Source: an uncultured Bacilli bacterium (GTDB lineage Bacteria; Bacillota_I; Bacilli_A; RF39; UBA660). Taken from it: a stretch of 29,056 nt of DNA. Both the position numbers and the translations under genes were made by a program. Shown piece after piece: positions 25,342 to 29,056 of the stretch. The notes under the pieces were generated by a model. The model was not told the origin of the DNA, searched no databases, and saw only the letters and a list, made by a program, of their open reading frames with translations. How positions within the stretch are numbered: position 1 is the first letter of the stretch; each line of letters begins with the position of its first letter. The DNA lies in NCBI GenBank assembly GCA_910583945.1, contig CAJTYF010000017.1, positions 1 to 29,056 of the forward strand, given 5' to 3'.

Positions 25342-25391
25342 ATAGAGATAATAAAAATCTTTATAACCCTTGTCGGACTAGAGAAACTATT

Positions 25392-26117
25392 TTATTTTTT
25401 TTTCTTTCTTTTTGTTTTATCACGAATTTTTTTCATAATGTCTAATTCTTTGGCGTTGTATTTTTTTAAGTTAGGGAAGGCTTCTAGTAATCTTTTTGGG
25501 TAAGTTTTAAATTCAGCAACCTTTGTTTTGATTATTTTTTCTAACATTCCTGGAATCTTTGCTAATTTTTCATTTTTTAATTCTTCGCATATAATTAAAC
25601 GATTTCTTAAGTTGTAGGCGATAATAAATGAATAAATACAATCTATCATGAAAATAAAGCAAAAAATTAAAGCTAAAATAAGTTGAGTTTTAGCAGTTAA
25701 AGGAAGAAGTAAATTACAAATGATAGGGTAAGCTAAGTAGATAATAGCAAGAGACCCTAATCCAAAAAGTAAGGTGTTTTGTAAGCAGACTCTTCCATTA
25801 ATGTTTAGTTTCATGTCTGAGTAGTCCCACCATTTATTATGAAATATTTTCTCTAAAAGAAAACTTGTAAAATACTCTAAACAAGAAGTAATGATAGCTC
25901 CTAATACAAATACAATGACTGGATCTTCTTCAAATCTTAATAAAGAAAAAAGAATAAATAAACTTCCTACGCCATAAATAGGACAGTAAGGACCACATAA
26001 AAATCCACGATTTACTAATTTTTTTTGGTAAAGACTACTAAAAATAATTTCGCAAATGTAACCACAGAAACTGAAGATTAAAAAAACTAAAAATACATAA
26101 GACCATGAATAGTTCAT
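25392..26117 (-). CDS. CmpB-family putative ABC-transporter-like membrane protein
   Basis: A 241-aa integral membrane protein of the family annotated as putative ABC transporter permease (CmpB type). The family hallmark FCGYICEIIFSSL followed by NRGFLCGPYCPIYGVGS is at residues about 15-50. About five hydrophobic segments follow, then a long basic cytoplasmic tail ending KRKKKK. The family's role is uncertain, and no ATPase is encoded nearby. I chose ATG at 26117 (MNYSW) because it lies nine bases after AAGG. GTG 26126 is inside the ribosome binding site and ATG 26123 is too close. It is the only convincing minus-strand gene and is divergent from spoIIIAH. Confidence 0.8.
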   Translation of the reverse strand: MNYSWSYVFLVFLIFSFCGYICEIIFSSLYQKKLVNRGFLCGPYCPIYGVGSLFILFSLLRFEEDPVIVFVLGAIITSCLEYFTSFLLEKIFHNKWWDYSDMKLNINGRVCLQNTLLFGLGSLAIIYLAYPIICNLLLPLTAKTQLILALIFCFIFMIDCIYSFIIAYNLRNRLIICEELKNEKLAKIPGMLEKIIKTKVAEFKTYPKRLLEAFPNLKKYNAKELDIMKKIRDKTKRKKKK

Positions 26118-26135
26118 AAGCATCACCTTTTTTAA

Positions 26136-26164
26136 ATTATATCATTATTCCTTTATGTTGTAAA
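26136..26164 (-). promoter_or_regulatory. Sigma-A promoter for the CmpB-family gene
   Basis: On the minus strand: TTTACA (26164-26159), 17-bp spacer, TATAAT (26141-26136). Confidence 0.75.
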
Positions 26165-26218
26165 TTAATCATAAAAAAGAATTTTTAACGTATATATTGA
26201 TTAAGGTGGAGGGATTTT

Positions 26219-26710
26219 ATGATTAATAAGAATGGATTATGGTTTGTTACATTATTTAGTTTGATTTTAGTTTTAGGAATTTATTATGTTACAACCAAAA
26301 ATGATGAAGTTTTACAAGTTGTAAATAAAACAGATGAAGTTAAAGAAGTATTAGAAACCAATGAAAGTAGTATACTTGTCTCTTTGAAAGTTAAAGAGGA
26401 AGAAGAAATGCTTGCCGAAATGGAGAGTTTACAAACGATTCTTTTAGATGATACAGCTAGTTTACAAGAAAAGAATGATGCTTATAATTCTCTTCAAGCC
26501 TTAAATGCGACAAAAGGAAAAGTAGAAGCTTTAGAAAAAAAGGTCAAAGAAAAATTAAATTTAGAGTGTTTTATTAAAATCAAAAATGATCAAATAAGTG
26601 TGACCGTTGCTAGTAAAGAACATAATAGTACTCTTGCTAATAATATTATAAGAACGATACAAGAAGAATACGAAAATAAAATGTATATAGTTGTAAAATT
26701 CCAAGGGTAA
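26219..26710 (+). CDS. spoIIIAH: Stage III sporulation protein AH
   Basis: SpoIIIAH is the mother-cell protein that pairs with forespore SpoIIQ to form the channel or feeding-tube complex during engulfment. The 163-aa protein has an N-terminal anchor (NGLWFVTLFSLILVLGIYYV), a short linker, an acidic helix, and the C-terminal ring-building-motif-like domain. That domain matches Bacillus SpoIIIAH (AYNSLQALNATKGKVEALE against AYDKMTALSEVEGTEKQLE, then ISVTVASKEHNSTLANNII). It is about 55 residues shorter than the Bacillus protein, mostly in the linker. The ribosome binding site is GGTGGAGGGA. It is separate from any spoIIIA operon in this window. A weak sigma-E-like -10 may lie near 26190, but I could not support a promoter. 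Confidence 0.85.
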   Translation: MINKNGLWFVTLFSLILVLGIYYVTTKNDEVLQVVNKTDEVKEVLETNESSILVSLKVKEEEEMLAEMESLQTILLDDTASLQEKNDAYNSLQALNATKGKVEALEKKVKEKLNLECFIKIKNDQISVTVASKEHNSTLANNIIRTIQEEYENKMYIVVKFQG

Positions 26711-26728
26711 CTTATTTTGAATTTTTTT
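26695..26728 (+). terminator. Terminator after spoIIIAH
   Basis: AAAATTC (26695-26701) pairs with GAATTTT (26719-26725), followed by more T's. The stem is AT-rich and the loop long (17 nt). Confidence 0.5.
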
Positions 26729-26732
26729 GCTC

Positions 26733-26759
26733 ACTTAAAATTTTAATATTCATAAAATA
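26733..26759 (+). promoter_or_regulatory. Sigma-K-like promoter for gerE
   Basis: AC (26733-26734), 16-bp spacer, CATAAAATA (26751-26759). This fits the Bacillus sigma-K consensus AC-N16-CATANNNTA. gerE is a sigma-K gene in Bacillus. The motif is short and AT-rich, so chance matches are possible. Confidence 0.55.
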
Positions 26760-26801
26760 TTATAGTTAAAATGGATATTAAAGAAAGTGAGGTTTTTTAA
26801 T

Positions 26802-27011
26802 TTGAAAAAAGGAATATTAACGAATAGAGAACAAGAAGTCTTTGAATTATTGGTTTTGAATAAATCGACTAAAGAAATTGCTGAGTTTTTAGGTATTAGT
26901 GAAAAAACAGTACGTAACCATATTTCTAATGCTATGCAAAAATTAGGCGTTAAGGGTCGAGCACAAGCCGTTGTGGAATTAATTAAACTTGGTGAAATAA
27001 AGATTGGTTAG
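26802..27011 (+). CDS. gerE: Late mother-cell sporulation regulator GerE
   Basis: GerE is a small LuxR-type helix-turn-helix regulator that acts with sigma-K on late coat genes. The 69-aa protein is almost all HTH: LTNREQEVFELLVLNKSTKEI, split as LTNREQEVFELL and NKSTKEIAEFLGISEKTVRN, then HISNAMQKLGVKGRAQAVVE. Identity to Bacillus GerE is high in this region, including the recognition helix. It lacks a receiver domain, as GerE does. I chose TTG 26802 over GTG 26787: AGTGAGG lies nine to ten bases upstream, and the GTG is inside that site. Length is close to the 74 aa of Bacillus GerE. A sigma-K-like promoter lies upstream and a terminator overlaps its stop. Confidence 0.92.
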   Translation: MKKGILTNREQEVFELLVLNKSTKEIAEFLGISEKTVRNHISNAMQKLGVKGRAQAVVELIKLGEIKIG

Positions 27012-27031
27012 AAATTTTTCTAACTTTTTTT
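27007..27031 (+). terminator. Rho-independent terminator after gerE
   Basis: GTTAGAAA (27007-27014), 2-nt spacer, TTTCTAAC (27017-27024), then seven T's. The perfect 8-bp repeat overlaps the stop codon. Confidence 0.75.
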
Positions 27032-27077
27032 AGTCTATTTTATTGTTTTAATCATAAGGTTTATTAGGTGAATTGTT

Positions 27078-28031
27078 ATGTTAAAAAAAGGGATTATTCG
27101 ACGAATTACAATTTCTTCTTTAGCACTTTTTATTTTATTGGTCACTTATTTTTTTCCTACTAAATTAGAAAGTAAGGATTATAAACAAACGCTTAATTAT
27201 ATTGAAACACAAAAAGGAGTGGTTTATTTATTAAATAAAGAAAGTTATGTTTCTAGAGTCAATATGGTTCTTAATAATAAAGAAACGTTAGAAAAGATTA
27301 AAGAAATTATCAACATTTTAACTTTAAAAAGTAAAGAAAGTGCGTATATTCCAGATAATTTTATCGGAGTGATTCCAGTTAATACTAAAATTAATAATTT
27401 AACTTTAGAAAATAAGTTATTAAAAATTGATTTTTCAAAAGAATTTTTAAATACAACGGAAAAGAATGAAAGAAAAATGATTGAAAGTCTTATTTATTCT
27501 TTAACGGAGTTAGAAGAAGTGGATAATATTCTTATTTTTGTTGAAGGAAAGGGGTTTACTGAGTTACCATTTAGTAAAGAAAAGCTTCCATCTTTGTTAA
27601 ATAAAGATTTTGGAGTTAACAAGATTTATGATATTGATAGTATTAAAAATACTAGTAAAACAACGATTTATTATGGAAGTAAAGAAGAAGATTATTTTTA
27701 TTATATTCCAATGACCTATGTTAGTAATAATTCAAATGAAAAAGTAAATATTATTATTGAAAAATTAAAGAGTTCTCCAATTTATGAGTCAAATTTAATT
27801 AGTTTTCTTCATGCTAATGCGGAACTTACGAATTATGAAATATTAGAAGAAGAGATTAAACTTAGTTTTAATAATTATATTTTTGAAGATATTCAGAATG
27901 CGACCATTTTAGAAGAGGTTAAATATATGATTTATTTGTCTTTAAGAGATACTTATAATATTAAACAAGTTGAATTTATTGTCAATAATGAAGATAAAAA
28001 TGTAAATTTAATAATAAATACTCTTGAATAA
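27078..28031 (+). CDS. gerM: Spore germination/sporulation protein GerM-like, two GerM domains
   Basis: GerM-family protein, needed in Bacillus for normal sporulation and germination. The 317-aa protein has an N-terminal membrane anchor (about residues 9-27), then two copies of the GerM domain (about 60-165 and 195-315). Each has a short extended region followed by a typical segment: LLKIDFSKEFLN in the first, IKLSFNNYIFED in the second. Bacillus GerM is a lipoprotein with two such domains; here no lipobox Cys follows the anchor. AGGTGA precedes the ATG. gerE and gerM are close neighbours in Bacillus too. It lies just before the tRNA gene promoter. No terminator is seen after it. Confidence 0.85.
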   Translation: MLKKGIIRRITISSLALFILLVTYFFPTKLESKDYKQTLNYIETQKGVVYLLNKESYVSRVNMVLNNKETLEKIKEIINILTLKSKESAYIPDNFIGVIPVNTKINNLTLENKLLKIDFSKEFLNTTEKNERKMIESLIYSLTELEEVDNILIFVEGKGFTELPFSKEKLPSLLNKDFGVNKIYDIDSIKNTSKTTIYYGSKEEDYFYYIPMTYVSNNSNEKVNIIIEKLKSSPIYESNLISFLHANAELTNYEILEEEIKLSFNNYIFEDIQNATILEEVKYMIYLSLRDTYNIKQVEFIVNNEDKNVNLIINTLE

Positions 28032-28052
28032 TCCATAATAATAGTATATAAT
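28024..28052 (+). promoter_or_regulatory. Promoter for tRNA-Arg
   Basis: TTGAAT (28024-28029), 17-bp spacer, TATAAT (28047-28052). Transcription would start about 15 bases before the mature tRNA. Confidence 0.7.
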
Positions 28053-28073
28053 CAGTATAAATTTGCTGATTAT

Positions 28074-28150
28074 GTCCTGATAGCTCAGCTGGATAGAGCA
28101 TACGCCTTCTAAGCGTACGGTCGAGAGTTCGAATCTCCCTCAGGACACCA
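28074..28150 (+). tRNA. tRNA-Arg (anticodon UCU)
   Basis: Cloverleaf: acceptor GTCCTGA (28074-28080) with TCAGGAC (28140-28146), D arm with GCTC/GAGC, anticodon stem TACGC/GCGTA around loop CTTCTAA (anticodon UCU, reads AGA/AGG), T loop TTCGAAT, discriminator A and encoded CCA (28148-28150). The T stem GAGAG/CTCCC has one A-C mismatch (positions 50-64). It is the only tRNA gene visible in the window. Confidence 0.95.
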
Positions 28151-28160
28151 GATTGATAGG

Positions 28161-28198
28161 AAACTCGAACTTCTATATTTGTAGAAATTCGAGTTTTA
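28161..28198 (+). terminator. Rho-independent terminator after tRNA-Arg
   Basis: AAACTCGAA and TTCTA pair with TAGAA and TTCGAGTTT across a short loop, a near-perfect stem, followed by a short T run. It ends before the KilA-N gene's -10. Confidence 0.8.
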
Positions 28199-28216
28199 AT
28201 ATGCTTTAAATTATTG

Positions 28217-28222
28217 TATAAT
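28217..28222 (+). promoter_or_regulatory. Putative -10 for the KilA-N gene
   Basis: TATAAT; the -35 at the right distance (TTTTAA, 28194-28199) is poor and overlaps the tRNA terminator. Confidence 0.4.
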
Positions 28223-28266
28223 ATATTTGTAGTAAACAAATTAAATTTATTTATCAGGAGGTTTTA

Positions 28267-29052
28267 GTGAGCAAAGAAATAGTTAAATCAGAAATTAAGG
28301 TTAATGAGAGTAAAATAAGCATAATAAGAATAGGAACTAAGGAATATATATCTTTAACTGATTTAGCAAGATATGCAGACGAAGATGATCCTAGATATCC
28401 TATACAGAATTGGATGAGAAATAAAGATGTTATTGCTTATTTAGGTTTATGGGAAAAATTAAATAATGAAGATTTTAAAGGTGTCGAATTCGACGCGTTT
28501 AAAAACGAAGCTGGTAGTAACAAATTTAAAATATCTCCACAAAAGTGGATTAAAGAAACAAATGCAATAGGAATTATATCGAAATCAGGAAATAATGGTG
28601 GGACTTATGCAGTAAGTGATATTTCTTTGGAATTTGCAAGTTGGTTATCCCCAGAATTTAAATTATATGTTATTCAAGAATTTGAAAGATTAAAGAAAAA
28701 TGAAGCATATCAGCACAAACTTGATTGGTCTGCTAACAGAATGCTTGCAAAAACTAATTATCATATCCATACAGATTCTATTAAAGAAAATATCGTACCC
28801 AAATTAACTGAAAAACAAAAACAATATATTTATGCAGAAGAAGCAGATGTGTTAAATGTAGCATTATTTGGTATGACTGCAAAAGAATGGAGAGAAGAAA
28901 ATCCGAATTTAAAAGGCAATATTCGTGATTATACTGATTTAAAACATTTACTAATTTTATGTAATCTAGAAAATACTAATGCTGAACTTATTAATGATAA
29001 TATATGGATTGGTTACAATAAATTAGACAAAAAAGAAAAGGACAGATTATAA
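28267..29052 (+). CDS. KilA-N domain protein
   Basis: A 261-aa protein with an N-terminal KilA-N DNA-binding domain (about residues 20-145). It is marked by EYISLTDLARYADEDDPRYP, IQNWMRNKD, then TNAIGIISKSGNNGGTYAV and SDISLEFASWLSPEFKLYVI. The C-terminal part is helical, with an aromatic segment (KQKQYIYAEEADVLNVALFG) that is common in this group. Such proteins are typical of phages, plasmids and genomic islands and can be anti-repressors or regulators. GTG start with AGGAGG. It lies directly after a tRNA gene and its terminator and just reaches the window end, so linked island genes may follow outside. No att site or integrase is seen here. Confidence 0.85.
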   Translation: MSKEIVKSEIKVNESKISIIRIGTKEYISLTDLARYADEDDPRYPIQNWMRNKDVIAYLGLWEKLNNEDFKGVEFDAFKNEAGSNKFKISPQKWIKETNAIGIISKSGNNGGTYAVSDISLEFASWLSPEFKLYVIQEFERLKKNEAYQHKLDWSANRMLAKTNYHIHTDSIKENIVPKLTEKQKQYIYAEEADVLNVALFGMTAKEWREENPNLKGNIRDYTDLKHLLILCNLENTNAELINDNIWIGYNKLDKKEKDRL

Positions 29053-29056
29053 TAAG

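Noticed and set aside
25342..25391. Bidirectional terminator between the convergent genes
   Set aside because: I looked for an inverted repeat with flanking T/A runs and found only very short pairings.
27982..28239. 85-codon minus-strand ORF over the tRNA
   Set aside because: It crosses the tRNA gene and its terminator; tRNA antisense ORFs of this kind are a common artefact.
1..29056. CRISPR array or insertion sequence
   Set aside because: No regularly spaced direct repeats and no transposase-like protein were seen.

Overview
The window is low-GC, AT-rich DNA (GC looks near 30%, not computed). It reads in the standard bacterial code: UGG is Trp in the conserved genes, and UGA, UAG and UAA all end clear genes. 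Strong Shine-Dalgarno sequences, T-box leaders, sigma-A promoters and a sporulation block (spoIIIAH, gerE, gerM) point to a spore-forming or recently spore-forming relative of Bacilli, Erysipelotrichia or Mollicutes. The exact lineage cannot be named from this window. All confident genes but one are on the plus strand.

Layout. 1-500: a decayed 3' end of serS and a doubtful small ORF. 492-5286: a degenerate HD-domain protein, an unknown protein, miaB, an AI-2E-family transporter and a Nudix hydrolase. 5300-7778: an alanine-type T-box leader, a dNMP-kinase-like gene and a compact alaS. 7881-9250: a gene interrupted by an in-frame UAG, then a protein with weak ART-like features. 9321-15153: lepA and hemW, neighbours in many Firmicutes, are separated here by a tandem array of one unrecognised, partly decayed protein family. 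15165-19530: envelope genes, namely a cadherin-like membrane protein, a GDPD and two membrane-anchored proteins sharing a Cys-bracketed module. 19527-23270: a valine-type T-box leader, an HD hydrolase, a small and possibly frameshifted ORF, and a valS of archaeal type. 23335-25341: a metallophosphoesterase and an unknown protein. 25392-26117 (minus strand): a CmpB-family membrane protein. 26219-28031: spoIIIAH, gerE and gerM. 28074-28150: tRNA-Arg(UCU). 28267-29052: a KilA-N protein, probably accessory.

How the parts fit. The window is mostly translation and tRNA biology: AlaRS, ValRS, MiaB, LepA, tRNA-Arg and two T-box leaders that would sense uncharged tRNA-Ala and tRNA-Val. In both T-box operons a small nucleotide-related gene comes before the synthetase gene. 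The sporulation block matches Bacillus biology, including a sequence that fits the sigma-K consensus upstream of gerE. The points most worth a second look are the decaying HTH-like family between lepA and hemW, the two atypical synthetases with their leader-linked partner genes, and the Cys-bracketed extracellular module repeated three times across two adjacent genes.
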